Positions 8,914 to 19,021 of a stretch of 64,000 nucleotides of DNA are shown here, one piece after another. The notes under the pieces are model-generated. The model did not search any database, was not told where the DNA came from, and worked only from the letters and a program-made list of their open reading frames with translations. Each line of letters begins with the position of its first letter. Positions within the stretch are counted from its first letter, which is position 1. The position numbers and the translations under genes were made by a program. Origin of the DNA: Sphingobacterium thalpophilum (GTDB lineage: Bacteria > Bacteroidota > Bacteroidia > Sphingobacteriales > Sphingobacteriaceae); assembly GCA_945868825.1 (NCBI GenBank), contig CAMBMM010000001.1, positions 1 through 64,000 of the forward strand. Direction: 5' to 3'.

Positions 8914-9927
8914 TTATTCAGGCTTAGACTCTAGCTTATCGCCAGTTACTACTTCTTTAATTTTTGCCTCTAGTTCTTCCATTAATTCTGGGTTTTCTAA
9001 TAAAAGCTGTTTTACAGCATCGCGGCCTTGACCTAGTTTGGTATCGCCATAGCTAAACCACGAACCTGCTTTTTTAATAATTTCATACTCAACACCTAAA
9101 TCAACAACTTCTCCGGCTTTAGAAATCCCTTCGCCAAACATAATATCGAATTCAGCAATTCTAAACGGTGGGGCAACTTTATTTTTTACAATTTTAACCT
9201 TTACTCGGTTCCCCGTTACTTCATCGGTTTCTTTAATTTGAGAAATCCGACGAATGTCTAAACGTACAGAGGCATAAAATTTAAGTGCATTTCCTCCTGT
9301 GGTTGTTTCTGGATTGCCAAACATGATGCCAATTTTTTCACGCAACTGATTAATAAATATACAGCAGCATCCGGTTTTGGCTATGGTGCCCGTTAGTTTA
9401 CGTAAGGCTTGCGACATTAATCGTGCCTGTAAACCCATTTTAGAGTCACCCATTTCGCCTTCAATGTCCGCTTTTGGTACCAAGGCGGCTACCGAATCAA
9501 TAACAATAATATCTATAGCGCCCGAGCGTATTAAGTTATCAGCTATTTCTAATGCTTGTTCGCCATTATCGGGTTGGGCAATGAGTAAATTCTCTACATC
9601 AACACCCAATTTTTGTGCGTAATATTTATCAAAAGCATGCTCGGCATCAATAAATGCTGCAATACCACCTTTTTTCTGTGCTTCTGCAATAACATGGGTA
9701 GCTAGGGTAGTTTTACCAGATGATTCTGGCCCGTATATTTCAATGACACGTCCTTTAGGTAAACCGCCAATGCCCAAGGCAATATCTAATCCTAATGAAC
9801 CTGTAGAAATAGATTCTAGTGGCTCTACGGCTTCATCGCCTAATTTCATTACCGCACCCTTACCGTACGATTTTTCTAATTTATCTAATGTTAATTGTAA
9901 GGCTTTCAATTTGTCTGTATTGCTCAT
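8914..9927 (-). CDS. recA: Recombinase RecA
   Basis: 337 residues, usual length. DNA-dependent ATPase that forms filaments on single-stranded DNA, exchanges strands and stimulates LexA-type autocleavage. Walker [10 protein letters not shown] at residues 66-74, Walker [13 protein letters not shown], loop L1 with [23 protein letters not shown], loop L2 [31 protein letters not shown]-terminal [19 protein letters not shown]. No intein. A -7 element TACATTTG lies 20 nt upstream. Monocistronic between a terminator and nth. Confidence 0.98.
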   Translation of the reverse strand: MSNTDKLKALQLTLDKLEKSYGKGAVMKLGDEAVEPLESISTGSLGLDIALGIGGLPKGRVIEIYGPESSGKTTLATHVIAEAQKKGGIAAFIDAEHAFDKYYAQKLGVDVENLLIAQPDNGEQALEIADNLIRSGAIDIIVIDSVAALVPKADIEGEMGDSKMGLQARLMSQALRKLTGTIAKTGCCCIFINQLREKIGIMFGNPETTTGGNALKFYASVRLDIRRISQIKETDEVTGNRVKVKIVKNKVAPPFRIAEFDIMFGEGISKAGEVVDLGVEYEIIKKAGSWFSYGDTKLGQGRDAVKQLLLENPELMEELEAKIKEVVTGDKLESKPE

Positions 9928-9946
9928 AATTTTAGTTTATTATTTT

Positions 9947-9954
9947 CAAATGTA
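9947..9954 (-). promoter_or_regulatory. recA promoter, -7 element
   Basis: TACATTTG on the minus strand fits the Bacteroidota -7 consensus TAnnTTTG, 20 nt before the recA ATG. No good -33 TTTG at 17-23 nt spacing. No LexA-type palindrome was recognised nearby. Confidence 0.45.
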
Positions 9955-10010
9955 AATAAAATTTATAAAATGCTAAAAATTTTATCAAAATTATTTTTCT
10001 TTTCTGCTCA

Positions 10011-10745
10011 TTATTGCGGTATACGTGCTGTTTTACGTATTTTTTTCTTTTTAACGCTCATTTTTTTTCGTTCGGCCGCCTTTTCAGCTTTTAATAAGGC
10101 AGTTGTGGTATGTTGGTGTGCATAATATTTGCACATCCAATTTAGCGGGCATTGCTCACATTTGGGCGTTCGGGCCAGGCACGTGTACCGGCCATGTAAA
10201 ATTAGCCAATGATGCGCAATGTGAATTTTATCGATAGGCAGGTTTTTTGTCAATTGTTTTTCTACTGCCAGTGGAGTAGTAGCCTTGCTGCTTAGGCCCA
10301 TACGATTAGCCACCCTAAATACATGTGTATCTACGGCCATAGTAGGCGCTTGAAAAATTACCGATGCAATTACATTGGCAGTTTTACGGCCAACGCCGGG
10401 CATTTTTTGCAAATCACTTACGCTTGAAGGAACTTCGCTCTTAAATTCGTTTACCAATATGGTGGCCATGCCAACCAAATGTTTTGCCTTATTGTTTGGA
10501 TAGCTTACGCTCCGTATATACGTAAATACTTCATCGCTTGTACTTGCGGCTAATGCTTCTGGACTTGGGTAGCGCTCAAATAATTTAGGCGTAACTTGAT
10601 TGATACGCTTATCGGTACATTGTGCAGAAAGTATTACGGCTATAAGTAATTCAAATGGATTACTATAGTGCAACTCTGTTTCTGCATGGGGTTGGTGGGT
10701 AGAAAAATAGTCAACAAAAACCCGATAGCGTTCTTTTTTAAGCAT
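10011..10745 (-). CDS. nth: Endonuclease III
   Basis: A DNA glycosylase/AP lyase for oxidised pyrimidines, about 244 residues. Helix-hairpin-helix MPGVGRKTANVIAS carries the catalytic Lys; the catalytic Asp is in MAVDTHVFRVANRMG. The [4Fe-4S] cluster loop is complete: C-x6-C-x2-C-x5-C in CLARTPKCEQCPLNWMC. A Lys/Arg-rich tail of about 30 residues extends past the cluster and is longer than in Escherichia coli. The ATG at 10745 (MLKKERYRVF) is preferred over an in-frame TTG two codons upstream. Possibly cotranscribed with the small gene and ECF sigma factor upstream. Confidence 0.95.
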   Translation of the reverse strand: MLKKERYRVFVDYFSTHQPHAETELHYSNPFELLIAVILSAQCTDKRINQVTPKLFERYPSPEALAASTSDEVFTYIRSVSYPNNKAKHLVGMATILVNEFKSEVPSSVSDLQKMPGVGRKTANVIASVIFQAPTMAVDTHVFRVANRMGLSSKATTPLAVEKQLTKNLPIDKIHIAHHWLILHGRYTCLARTPKCEQCPLNWMCKYYAHQHTTTALLKAEKAAERKKMSVKKKKIRKTARIPQ

Positions 10746-10773
10746 GCTCAAATATAAGAACCTAAGCGCTATA

Positions 10774-10965
10774 TTATAATAAGTCTGCGTAGGTCAATAT
10801 TGAGCATAGTACATCCTCCGAGGGTTCCCGAATTAATTGATCAAGGCGGGGCCTTAAAGATGTTAGGAATAGCTGATCTTCGGCTGATAGTGCATCTAGA
10901 TCTACTACTTCGATAAAATTAGTACAAAATGTGTGTTTGGTTTGGTGTGTTTTAAACTTGTTCAT
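10774..10965 (-). CDS. Small protein downstream of ECF sigma factor
   Basis: A 63-residue protein starting MNKFKTHQTKHTF; the longer version from 10998 adds 11 unlikely residues. No signal or membrane helix. The C-terminal half reads LDQLIREPSEDVLCSILTYADLL. The REPS-x-x-x-L-x-x-I-L-x-Y ending resembles small proteins commonly encoded just after RpoE-type sigma factors in this phylum, from memory only. It lies 61 nt downstream of the sigma gene and 28 nt upstream of nth, on the same strand. Function unknown; a sigma-linked role is inferred from position alone. Confidence 0.6.
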   Translation of the reverse strand: MNKFKTHQTKHTFCTNFIEVVDLDALSAEDQLFLTSLRPRLDQLIREPSEDVLCSILTYADLL

Positions 10966-11026
10966 GAATATATGTTTCCACACCAAACGCCACAGCACAT
11001 GTATTTAGTATACCAATCGATTTTTT

Positions 11027-11620
11027 TTATTTATTTGCTAAAACAGGAGTAACCATCATTTTTCGCAAATTATTTAGCGCATAGCGCATCCTTCCTAAAG
11101 CCGTATTAATACTCACGCCGGTTATATCGGCTATTTCCTTAAAACTTAAATCACCATAATGGCGCATAATTAATACTTCTTTTTGTTCGGCAGGTAATAG
11201 TTGAATCATTCGTTTTAAATCCTGGTGACTTTGTTCACGAATCATCATGTTTTCTAGTGGTTCATCGTAAAATTGTATTACATCGAAAATATCAAACCCA
11301 TCTACGTTGGTAATCACAGGATTTCGTTTTTGTTTGCGGAAATAATCAATAACTAAATTATGGGCAATGCGAATTACCCAAGGTAAAAATTTACCTTCTT
11401 CGTTGTATTTTCCAGCTTGTAGGGTGTGTATTACCTTAATAAATGTTTCTTGGAAAATATCTTCCGCTAAATAGCTGTCTTTTACTAATAAATAGATGGA
11501 TGTGTATATCTTAGATTTATGTCTAGCAATTAAAACTTCTAAGCAAGGTTGATAACCGCTGATAAACTCATGTATTAATTCTTGATCAGTACGGGTCTGA
11601 AGATTTTTGTGCGTGTTCAT
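11027..11620 (-). CDS. RNA polymerase sigma factor, ECF (sigma-70) family
   Basis: 197 residues from ATG 11620 (MNTHKNLQTRTDQELIHEF). Region 2 is seen in YLAEDIFQETFIKVIHTLQ and FLPWVIRIAHNLVIDYFRKQKR, region 4 in LPAEQKEVLIMRHYGDLSFKEIADITGVSINTALGRMRYALNNLRK. The DYFRKQKR and NTALGRMRYAL stretches contact the -10 and -35 elements in the family. No anti-sigma factor with a membrane helix follows; instead there is a 63-residue soluble protein. The longer ORF from 11686 has an atypical N-terminal extension and is rejected. Target promoters unknown. Confidence 0.93.
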   Translation of the reverse strand: MNTHKNLQTRTDQELIHEFISGYQPCLEVLIARHKSKIYTSIYLLVKDSYLAEDIFQETFIKVIHTLQAGKYNEEGKFLPWVIRIAHNLVIDYFRKQKRNPVITNVDGFDIFDVIQFYDEPLENMMIREQSHQDLKRMIQLLPAEQKEVLIMRHYGDLSFKEIADITGVSINTALGRMRYALNNLRKMMVTPVLANK

Positions 11621-11830
11621 AGGAATTTGTTTTTTGATGGTTGGTAAATAAATTGATTCATTTATGCATATACTTTCTAGAAACAATAGGCGTTTAAATC
11701 CAAGGCTTTAAGAAAATATTAATACCAATATCAAATAAAAGGGAAGTTAGATGCTAGATAGAACCGACGTAAGGCGTATTTTAGTGGACGAAATGCAAAA
11801 CTAGCCGACGAATGGTTTACAGCTTTTTAA

Positions 11831-11838
11831 TATTTTTG
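11831..11838 (+). promoter_or_regulatory. uvrA promoter, -7 element
   Basis: TATTTTTG, a match to TAnnTTTG, 17 nt before the uvrA ATG. No convincing -33 element. The rest of the 11687-11855 gap shows no gene. Confidence 0.4.
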
Positions 11839-11855
11839 TCTTTTAAGCCCTATAC

Positions 11856-14654
11856 ATGACTAAGCCCCAGCCAAGCAATCCAAAAAATTCTATTTTAATA
11901 AAAGGGGCACGTGTACACAACCTCAAAAACATCGATGTAGCTATCCCAAAAAATAAATTGGTAGTTATAACCGGAATGTCTGGTTCTGGAAAGTCATCTT
12001 TGGCATTTGATACCTTATATGCCGAAGGACAACGGAGGTATGTGGAGAGTTTATCGTCGTACGCCCGCCAATTCATGGGCCGCATGAACAAGCCCGAGGT
12101 AGATGATATTAAAGGCATTGCTCCGGCTATAGCCATCGAACAAAAAGTAATAAGCAGTAATCCACGATCTACGGTGGGTACCTCTACCGAGATATACGAT
12201 TATTTAAAACTTCTATTTTCTAGAATTGGTAAAACCATTTCGCCCATTTCGGGAGCCCTGGTAAAAAAAGATACAGTTAGCGATGTGGTTAATTTTTGTA
12301 TTGCCCAAGCCGAAGGAACATCACCTACCATTTTATGCCCCTTGTTTCCACACAATCAGCGAAGTGTGAAAGAAGAATTATCAGTATTGCTTCAAAAAGG
12401 TTTTTTAAGGGTAGTATACCAGGATAAAATAGCCAAAATAGAAGACCTATTGGCCGATAAAAATCTTCCCGCTGCGCAAACGCTACAGGAGCGGGAGCTA
12501 CTCATTGTGATCGATCGAGTATCAATGAACACCGAGGAGGAAACCCTTAGCCGCATAGCCGATTCGGTACAAACCGCATTTTTTGAAGGTAAAGGCGAAT
12601 GTATAGTAGAGTTGGCAGATATCAAATACCCATTTTGCGATCGCTTTGAACTAGATAACCTCGTTTTCGAAGAACCAAGCCCTAATTTTTTCAGCTTTAA
12701 CAACCCCTACGGTGCCTGTAAATGTTGCGAAGGCTATGGTAAAGTAATGGGTATCGACGAAGATTTGGTTATTCCGGATAAAAGTAAATCGGTATACGAT
12801 GGCGCCATTGCTCCTTGGAGAGGCGAAAAAATGAAGGAATGGGCCGATCAACTTATAAAAAATGCCTTGGCGTTCGATTTTCCTATTCACCGCTCTATTG
12901 CACAATTAACCGAAGAACAACGCAAGCTATTGTGGACAGGTAATACACATTTTAACGGATTAACAAAATTCTTTGCTTACTTAGAAGAACAAACCTATAA
13001 AATTCAATATCGGGTCATGTTATCTCGTTACCGCGGTAAAACCAATTGCCCCGATTGCAAGGGCACCCGCCTGCGCCCCGATGCGGCGTATGTAAAAATT
13101 GCCGAAAAATCTATCACCGATATCGTATTGATGCCTTTAGAAAAAGCGCTGTCCTTTTTTAAAACGTTAAAACTAAGTGGTAACGACGAAAAAATAGCGA
13201 AACGTTTACTGCTCGAAATTACCAACCGACTACAATTTTTAACCGATGTTGGCTTAGGCTATCTTACCTTAAATCGTTTATCAAACACACTATCGGGCGG
13301 CGAATCGCAGCGTATTAATTTAGCAACATCTTTGGGTAGTTCTTTGGTAGGTTCTATTTATGTATTAGATGAACCAAGTATTGGCTTGCACCCGAGAGAT
13401 ACGCACCGTTTAATTGGCGTATTACAATCCTTGCGCAATGTGGGCAATACCGTGTTGGTAGTAGAACACGAAGAGGAAATAATGAAAGCGGCCGATTATT
13501 TAATTGATATTGGCCCTTTTGCCGGTATTAATGGGGGCGAATTGGTGTTTAGCGGCACCTATGATGAGATTTTAACAGACGAACATAGCCTAACTGGCAA
13601 ATATTTAAGTGGAAAAGAGGCTATTGAAGTGCCTACAATTCGCCGAAAATGGTCAGATTATATTGAGGTGAAAGGGGCTCGAGAAAATAACCTTAAAAAC
13701 ATCGATGTAAAATTCCCCTTGCATACGCTTACCGTGGTTTCCGGTGTTTCTGGCTCGGGTAAAACTTCTCTCGTAAAACGCATTTTATTGCCAGCTCTAC
13801 AAAAAGCTATTGGCAATTATAATGGCGAACAAACCGGTGTATATGATAGTTTAGAGGGCGATGTAAATCAAATACATCAGGTAGAAATGGTCGATCAAAA
13901 TCCCATTGGCCGTTCTTCCCGCTCTAATCCAGTTACGTATGTAAAAGCTTGGGACGAAATTAGAACCTTATTAGCTAGCCAGCCTGCGGCCAAAGCCGCC
14001 GGGTTAAAACCATCTGTATTTTCTTTTAATGTAGAAGGTGGCCGCTGCGATGTATGTCAAGGCGATGGCGAAGTAAAAGTAGAAATGCAGTTTATGGCCG
14101 ATTTGTTTTTGCCCTGCGAAGCTTGTGATGGCAAACGCTTTAAACAGCATGTATTAGACATAACCTATTGCGATAAAAACGTATCCGAAATATTAGGTAT
14201 GGATGTTGATGAGGCCCTGGCTTTTTTCGCCGATGAACCTAAGATTGTTGCCCGCTTACAGCCCTTGGTTGATGTAGGTTTGGGTTATGTGCATTTAGGT
14301 CAATCGTCTAATACCTTATCAGGTGGCGAAGCACAACGTATTAAATTGGCTTCTTTCTTGGTAAAAGGAAATCAATCTAAACAAACCTTATTTATTTTTG
14401 ACGAACCCACCACTGGTTTGCATTTCCACGATATTAAAAAACTCCTCAAATCGTTTGAAGCGCTTATTAACCAAGGCAATTCTATTTTGGTAATTGAACA
14501 CAACGTAGAAGTCATTAAATCTGCCGATTGGGTAATAGATATTGGCCCCGAAGGTGGTGACGCTGGTGGAAACGTAGTCTTCGAAGGCCTGCCCGAAGAT
14601 TTGGTAAAACAAGCTGATTCGTATACGGGCCAATTTCTGAAAGGCCGCTTGTAG
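11856..14654 (+). CDS. uvrA: Excinuclease ABC subunit A
   Basis: 932 residues, the usual length. Damage-recognition ATPase of nucleotide excision repair. Two ABC modules: Walker [13 protein letters not shown] (about 40-51) and [12 protein letters not shown] (about 627-638), signatures [12 protein letters not shown] and [12 protein letters not shown]. Zinc-binding cysteines occur in [12 protein letters not shown] with [11 protein letters not shown], and in [10 protein letters not shown] with CEACDGKRF. The UvrB-binding insert lies between. Complete, no frameshift. Stands alone between the sigma factor (divergent) and the LysE gene. Confidence 0.97.
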   Translation: MTKPQPSNPKNSILIKGARVHNLKNIDVAIPKNKLVVITGMSGSGKSSLAFDTLYAEGQRRYVESLSSYARQFMGRMNKPEVDDIKGIAPAIAIEQKVISSNPRSTVGTSTEIYDYLKLLFSRIGKTISPISGALVKKDTVSDVVNFCIAQAEGTSPTILCPLFPHNQRSVKEELSVLLQKGFLRVVYQDKIAKIEDLLADKNLPAAQTLQERELLIVIDRVSMNTEEETLSRIADSVQTAFFEGKGECIVELADIKYPFCDRFELDNLVFEEPSPNFFSFNNPYGACKCCEGYGKVMGIDEDLVIPDKSKSVYDGAIAPWRGEKMKEWADQLIKNALAFDFPIHRSIAQLTEEQRKLLWTGNTHFNGLTKFFAYLEEQTYKIQYRVMLSRYRGKTNCPDCKGTRLRPDAAYVKIAEKSITDIVLMPLEKALSFFKTLKLSGNDEKIAKRLLLEITNRLQFLTDVGLGYLTLNRLSNTLSGGESQRINLATSLGSSLVGSIYVLDEPSIGLHPRDTHRLIGVLQSLRNVGNTVLVVEHEEEIMKAADYLIDIGPFAGINGGELVFSGTYDEILTDEHSLTGKYLSGKEAIEVPTIRRKWSDYIEVKGARENNLKNIDVKFPLHTLTVVSGVSGSGKTSLVKRILLPALQKAIGNYNGEQTGVYDSLEGDVNQIHQVEMVDQNPIGRSSRSNPVTYVKAWDEIRTLLASQPAAKAAGLKPSVFSFNVEGGRCDVCQGDGEVKVEMQFMADLFLPCEACDGKRFKQHVLDITYCDKNVSEILGMDVDEALAFFADEPKIVARLQPLVDVGLGYVHLGQSSNTLSGGEAQRIKLASFLVKGNQSKQTLFIFDEPTTGLHFHDIKKLLKSFEALINQGNSILVIEHNVEVIKSADWVIDIGPEGGDAGGNVVFEGLPEDLVKQADSYTGQFLKGRL

Positions 14655-14702
14655 GCCAACCCATTCACGAAGAATTAGTATTTTAGCGCCTAAAGAATAA
14701 TT

Positions 14703-15350
14703 ATGCTCCTACTAACCTTTTTTATTGGACTACTCATCAACGCCATTGGCTATATTCCTCCCGGAAATATAAACCTAAGTGTAGCCCAACTCACGGTAAA
14801 CAAGGGCATTAAACAAGCCTGGCACTTTATTATTGCTTTTTCTTGTGTAGAGGTATTTTTCACCTTCGGAATGATGCGTTTTGCCCGTTGGATGTCGAGC
14901 GATGTAAGCCTAGAATTTTCGGTATACCATATAAAAATAGGCACTCTTACCGATGCCTTTATGATTTTGATGTTTCTTATTATGGGGAGCATTACCTGGT
15001 TGCGTAGAAACAGGTTGCCTAAACCCAAAGAAGAGATTAAACGAGGCAGCAGTGTTTTTTATGGAATACTGTTGGGTATTTTAAATCCAGTGCAAATACC
15101 AACCTGGTTATTTTTTGGCAATTATGTCATCATCCACCAATGGATACGTACTGATTATTTGTCGCTTTTTATTTTCAGTATCGGATCTGGATTGGGCTCT
15201 GCCATTGCTTTATATGGCTATGCGCATTTTGCCCGGTATATTCAAGATAAATTTACTCTGAGTACCCGTTTAATTAACCACGCTATTGCTATGCTATTAG
15301 TTGCTTTGGCGCTGTGCCTTCTTGTAAAACAAGTGCTTATTTATGTCTAG
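14703..15350 (+). CDS. LysE/RhtB-family transporter
   Basis: 215 residues with five to six membrane helices (about 1-22, 37-60, 77-97, 115-140, 150-175, 190-213). The N-terminal FIGLLINAIGYIPPGNINLSVAQLTVNKGIKQAW carries the family's P-P/G-N motif in helix 1. These are exporters of amino acids or other small molecules; the substrate cannot be read from sequence. It follows uvrA by 48 bp and overlaps the 3' end of convergent ribF by 14 nt. Confidence 0.8.
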   Translation: MLLLTFFIGLLINAIGYIPPGNINLSVAQLTVNKGIKQAWHFIIAFSCVEVFFTFGMMRFARWMSSDVSLEFSVYHIKIGTLTDAFMILMFLIMGSITWLRRNRLPKPKEEIKRGSSVFYGILLGILNPVQIPTWLFFGNYVIIHQWIRTDYLSLFIFSIGSGLGSAIALYGYAHFARYIQDKFTLSTRLINHAIAMLLVALALCLLVKQVLIYV

Positions 15351-16272
15351 CCAAGCAGGCTAAACTGGCAATTTTATCCAAACCTAACTGCACCGTAAGT
15401 TCTTCAAGCGAATTAAATTTTTGATCTGGGCGGATAAACGCATCAAAATCTATGCGAATAATTTGGCCGTAAATTTCTTCGTCGAAATCAAAAATATTGA
15501 TCTCAATATTTCTGCTCATCCCATTTACCGTAGGGCGGTGGCCGATATAGGCCATACCTTCATATTTTATATCTTCCACATAGGTGTGTGCAGAATATAT
15601 CCCATCGGCCGGAATTAATTTATACGGTTCTTCTATATATAAATTAGCGGTAGGGTAGCCCAATGTTCGGCCAATTTGATCGCCCCTTATTACACGACCT
15701 TCTAGTGAAAACGTGTGGCCCAACAATTCGGTTGCACTGGCAATATCGCCGGCTAAAAGTGCCTGCCGAATACGTGTAGAACTTACGGCTGCTTGCTGTA
15801 TATCTTGCTCGGGAATGACTTCTACTTCGTAGCCAAATTTAGGAGCCAATTTGTTTAAATCGGCTACGCTACCAGCTCTATCTTTGCCAAAACGGTGGTC
15901 GTAGCCAATGCTTATTTTCGTCGTTCCGATGCGTTTCACCAGTATTTCTTCTATGTATTCTTCGGGAGATAGATTCGAAAAATCACGAGTAAATGGCGTA
16001 ATTATTAAGTGGTCAATACCAATAGCTTCCAGTAATTCTGTTTTTTCTTTTACCGTATTAATCAGCCTTATTCCTTGGTCCTCCGGGTGAATAATCATTC
16101 GAGGGTGCGGAAAAAACGTAAGAATAACCGTTTCTGCTCCTATGCTTTTAGCCGATTCGCGAAGCTTTCGCAGCAATTCTTGGTGCCCAATATGTACGCC
16201 ATCGAAGGTGCCGATGGTAACCACGGCCTTTTTTAAGGGTGTAAATTGAGAAATATCGGTATAGATTTTCAT
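15337..16272 (-). CDS. ribF: Bifunctional riboflavin kinase / FAD synthetase
   Basis: 311 residues. N-terminal FMN adenylyltransferase domain (nucleotidyltransferase motif GTFDGVHIGHQELL at about 22-35, ISIGYDHRFGKDRAG, SSTRIRQAL) and C-terminal riboflavin kinase domain (GRVIRGDQIGRTLGYPTANL, PADGIYSAHTYV, EINIFDFDEEIYGQIIRIDF). It makes FMN and then FAD from riboflavin and ATP. No FMN riboswitch was seen; the gene is the last of the ftsX-DUF3098-uppP-truB-ribF run and starts 13 nt after truB. Confidence 0.95.
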   Translation of the reverse strand: MKIYTDISQFTPLKKAVVTIGTFDGVHIGHQELLRKLRESAKSIGAETVILTFFPHPRMIIHPEDQGIRLINTVKEKTELLEAIGIDHLIITPFTRDFSNLSPEEYIEEILVKRIGTTKISIGYDHRFGKDRAGSVADLNKLAPKFGYEVEVIPEQDIQQAAVSSTRIRQALLAGDIASATELLGHTFSLEGRVIRGDQIGRTLGYPTANLYIEEPYKLIPADGIYSAHTYVEDIKYEGMAYIGHRPTVNGMSRNIEINIFDFDEEIYGQIIRIDFDAFIRPDQKFNSLEELTVQLGLDKIASLACLARHK

Positions 16273-16285
16273 GGGTGCTGCAAAA

Positions 16286-17008
16286 TTACACCATTTTGCC
16301 GGTTTCTTTTAGTGTGCGGATATGATTTACCAAATCGGCCACTTCAAATGCATCTTCTACGCTATAATTTCCACTTCGTGTGCGGCATAAAGCCGATAGG
16401 TAGGCGCCGCTACCCAGTGCTTTGCCAAAATCGTGTGCCAAGGAGCGTATGTAGGTTCCTTTGCTGCACACCACCCTAAAATCTATTTCTGGTAGGGCAA
16501 TTCGGGTAATTTCAAAGGCTTTTATTTCTACCTGACGTGCTTTTAGCTCCACGGTTTCGCCTCTACGAGCTTTTAAGTAGATACGTTCTCCGCCCATTTT
16601 AATAGCCGAATGGGGTGGCGGAAATTGCGCAATTTGTCCACAAAATTGAACGGTAGCTGCATGTATAGCTTCTTCGGTAATGTGGTCAACGGGAAATTTT
16701 TCGTCTACTTCTGTTTCTAAATCGTACGATGGGGTAGTGGCTCCCAATGTAAACGTGCCATTATATTCTTTTTCTTGGGCCTGAAACTCGTCTATTTTTT
16801 TAGTGAGTTTTCCGGTGCATATAATGAGTAAACCGGTGGCTAGAGGATCCAAGGTGCCGGCATGACCTACTTTTAGTTTAAGTGGTTTTAGAGTATTACG
16901 TATTTTCCCTACCACGTCAAAGCTGGTCCAGGTGAGTGGTTTATTTATCAAAAGCATTTCGCCTTCGGTAAAGTTAAAGTTGGGAAATTTTGGAGGGTTG
17001 GTGCTCAT
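16286..17008 (-). CDS. truB: tRNA pseudouridine(55) synthase
   Basis: 240 residues. Isomerises U55 in the T-loop of tRNAs. The catalytic Asp is in VGHAGTLDPLATGLLIICTGK; other family stretches are INKPLTWTSFDVVGKIRN, QAQEKEYNGTFTLGATTPSYDLE, FPPPHSAIKMGGERIYLKARRG and CSKGTYIRSLAHDFG. Length fits the Bacteroidota form, which lacks a large C-terminal PUA domain. The start is directly next to the uppP stop (17009), so translation is probably coupled. Confidence 0.95.
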   Translation of the reverse strand: MSTNPPKFPNFNFTEGEMLLINKPLTWTSFDVVGKIRNTLKPLKLKVGHAGTLDPLATGLLIICTGKLTKKIDEFQAQEKEYNGTFTLGATTPSYDLETEVDEKFPVDHITEEAIHAATVQFCGQIAQFPPPHSAIKMGGERIYLKARRGETVELKARQVEIKAFEITRIALPEIDFRVVCSKGTYIRSLAHDFGKALGSGAYLSALCRTRSGNYSVEDAFEVADLVNHIRTLKETGKMV

Positions 17009-17806
17009 TTATACCACTTGTAAGGAATATCCGCCCAGCAATAAGGCAATTATAACTACACCCACTACAATGCGGTACCAACCAAATAGGCGAAACCCAC
17101 GCTTCTGTAAAAAAGAAATAAAGAATTTAATAGCCAGCAGGGCTACAATAAAAGCTACCACGTTGCCAATGGCCAATAGTTTCCATTCTTCGGAGCTTAG
17201 CTGGTAGCCGTCTTTATAAAAATCGTACAACTTTTTTACCGTAGCGCCCAATAAGGTGGGTACGGCTAAAAAGAAAGAAAATTCGGCAGCTAGGGATCTG
17301 CTTAGGCCTTGGCTCATGCCGCCTACAATGCTTGCAGCAGAACGAGAAGTACCGGGAATCATGGCTAGGCATTGAAATAAACCTATTTTTAGCGCTTGAG
17401 TATAGCTAATGTCTTCGGTGCTTGTTGCCGTACTTTGTGCAAACCATTTATCTACACCCAATAAAATAAAACCACCAATAAGCAGGGCTATGGCTACACC
17501 CATTGGGCTTTCTAAAAGGGCATCAATTTTATGACTAAACAATACGCCAAAAACGGCGGCAGGTATAAAGGCTACAACGAGTTTTATGTAGAAGCCAATG
17601 CTCTGAAAAAAGCGTTTTAGGTACAATACTACCACCGATAAAATGGCTCCAAACTGAATAGCAATGGTGAATAATTTTAGAAAGGCGTTGGCAGGGTCTA
17701 GGCCTAGTGCGCTAGCGCCTAAAATAAGGTGACCGGTAGAAGAAATTGGCAGAAACTCTGTTATTCCTTCAATAATAGCCAATACAATGGCTTCCCAAAT
17801 TTTCAT
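17009..17806 (-). CDS. uppP: Undecaprenyl-diphosphatase
   Basis: 265 residues, polytopic inner-membrane BacA/UppP enzyme that recycles undecaprenyl pyrophosphate to the monophosphate carrier for peptidoglycan and surface glycan synthesis; it gives bacitracin resistance when raised. Motif 1 is EGITEFLPISSTGHLIL (about 13-29), motif 2 PGTSRSAASIVGGMSQGLSR. About eight helices. Overlaps the DUF3098 stop codon region by one base and abuts truB, in one operon. Confidence 0.95.
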   Translation of the reverse strand: MKIWEAIVLAIIEGITEFLPISSTGHLILGASALGLDPANAFLKLFTIAIQFGAILSVVVLYLKRFFQSIGFYIKLVVAFIPAAVFGVLFSHKIDALLESPMGVAIALLIGGFILLGVDKWFAQSTATSTEDISYTQALKIGLFQCLAMIPGTSRSAASIVGGMSQGLSRSLAAEFSFFLAVPTLLGATVKKLYDFYKDGYQLSSEEWKLLAIGNVVAFIVALLAIKFFISFLQKRGFRLFGWYRIVVGVVIIALLLGGYSLQVV

Positions 17807-18015
17807 TATTTTTTCTTAAGAATGGCGTAAAAGCCTATGCCAAAACCAATGAGTACCACTAGGGGTGCTAGTACAATTTTGCGGAAATCGTAAATATCGG
17901 TGCTGCCAATCATGAGGCAAAAGCCTAGCGTTACTACGGCAATGCTAATCAGCATCCAACGGTAATTGGCTTTGTTAAAAATGAACTCTTTGTTAGGTTT
18001 ATCTGGGGTAGCCAT
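17806..18015 (-). CDS. DUF3098 small membrane protein
   Basis: 69 residues: a short polar N-terminus (MATPDKPNKEFIFNKANYRWM) and two membrane helices (about 22-41 and 47-66), ending KKK. FIFNKANYRWMLISIAVV is the recognisable start of the DUF3098 family, which in Bacteroidota sits between ftsX and uppP exactly as here. No known activity. Its position suggests a link to envelope or division functions. Confidence 0.85.
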   Translation of the reverse strand: MATPDKPNKEFIFNKANYRWMLISIAVVTLGFCLMIGSTDIYDFRKIVLAPLVVLIGFGIGFYAILKKK

Positions 18016-18016
18016 A

Positions 18017-18883
18017 TTAATACAATTCGTTAGAAGATGTTTGAAGATACCTTTTTACGGCAAAACGGGTGCTTAAGGCAGATATTACAATGCCAGCTAA
18101 AATCATGCTTAAAAAGACCAAGCTAAATTGCACCCAATCTCTTAAAACTAAAATTTCTGGAATTTGGTTTTTTACAAGAACCAAAAGTACAAGCAACAAG
18201 CCTACCGAACTTAAACCGGCTATTAGGCCTTGTATAACGCTGCTCATAAGAAAAGGCTTCAAAATAAAGTCTTCGGTTGCTCCTACCAATTGCATGCTTT
18301 TGAGCTGAAAACGCTGTGCATAAATGGCCAAACGGATGGTATTGTTAATAAGCGTGATGGCAATGAGCAATAAAATTAAGCCGAATATCAAAATACCAAT
18401 GCTAATAAGACGCACATTGTGGTTCACAATATCAATGAGTGATTTTTGGTAAACTACCTCTTTTACCAAGTCGTTTTTTTCTAAGTCTTTGGCAAATTTG
18501 GCAATGCTAGCGTTATCGGCAAATTCTGCTTTGAGGTATATATCTAAAGCGGGTAATAGCGGATTATAGCCTAAAAAGTCAACAAAATCTTCGCCTAAAT
18601 CTTTGGTTAGGTTGCGGGCAGCCTGCTCTTTGCTCACATATTGCGTGCGCAAAACCTCTACTTTAGTGTTTACTTGTGTTTGAAAGGTCAAAATATCTGC
18701 CTCTTTTGTTCCTTCGTTTACAATTACGTTGAGCACAATATTTTCTTTAACGTAACTCGATAAATTGTGCGAATGAACAAGCATAAGGCCTAAAAGTCCG
18801 CCCATAAGCAATACCAAAGCAATGCTAACAATGCTAGACACTCGGATGGTTTTATTCTGTTTTTTTTGTGCGTGTGGTTCCAA
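18017..18883 (-). CDS. ftsX: Cell division protein FtsX (ABC transporter permease)
   Basis: Membrane partner of FtsE; in other bacteria it controls peptidoglycan hydrolases at the septum. Helix 1 (IVSIALVLLMGGLLGLMLVHS), a periplasmic domain of about 110 residues with VNEGTKEADILTF and YNPLLPALDIYLK, then three C-terminal helices. I chose the TTG at 18883, giving EPHAQKKQNKTIRVSS before helix 1, which fits the short cytoplasmic tail of the family. The ATG at 18976 would add 31 atypical residues and run into the leuS promoter region. ftsE is not in the window. First gene of an operon to ribF. Confidence 0.88.
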   Translation of the reverse strand: MEPHAQKKQNKTIRVSSIVSIALVLLMGGLLGLMLVHSHNLSSYVKENIVLNVIVNEGTKEADILTFQTQVNTKVEVLRTQYVSKEQAARNLTKDLGEDFVDFLGYNPLLPALDIYLKAEFADNASIAKFAKDLEKNDLVKEVVYQKSLIDIVNHNVRLISIGILIFGLILLLIAITLINNTIRLAIYAQRFQLKSMQLVGATEDFILKPFLMSSVIQGLIAGLSSVGLLLVLLVLVKNQIPEILVLRDWVQFSLVFLSMILAGIVISALSTRFAVKRYLQTSSNELY

Positions 18884-18993
18884 TGTTATTGAATTTTTAC
18901 TCCACGAAAATAAAGATTTATGTGCAGATTTTAAGCATGCAATTTTAGGAATCAAAATGAGCCTTTTTTCTTCCAATTCTGAGCTGTTTTTGC

Positions 18994-19001
18994 TATTTTC
19001 G
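18994..19001 (+). promoter_or_regulatory. leuS promoter, -7-like element
   Basis: TATTTTCG, one base off TAnnTTTG, 20 nt before the leuS ATG. Supports starting ftsX at the TTG further from leuS. Confidence 0.35.
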
Positions 19002-19021
19002 CAGTTTAGTAATCAAAATAA

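Noticed and set aside
10749-10756. TATATTTG, a -7 consensus, touching the nth start
   Set aside because: It would place the start site inside the coding sequence; a leaderless internal start is less likely than chance.
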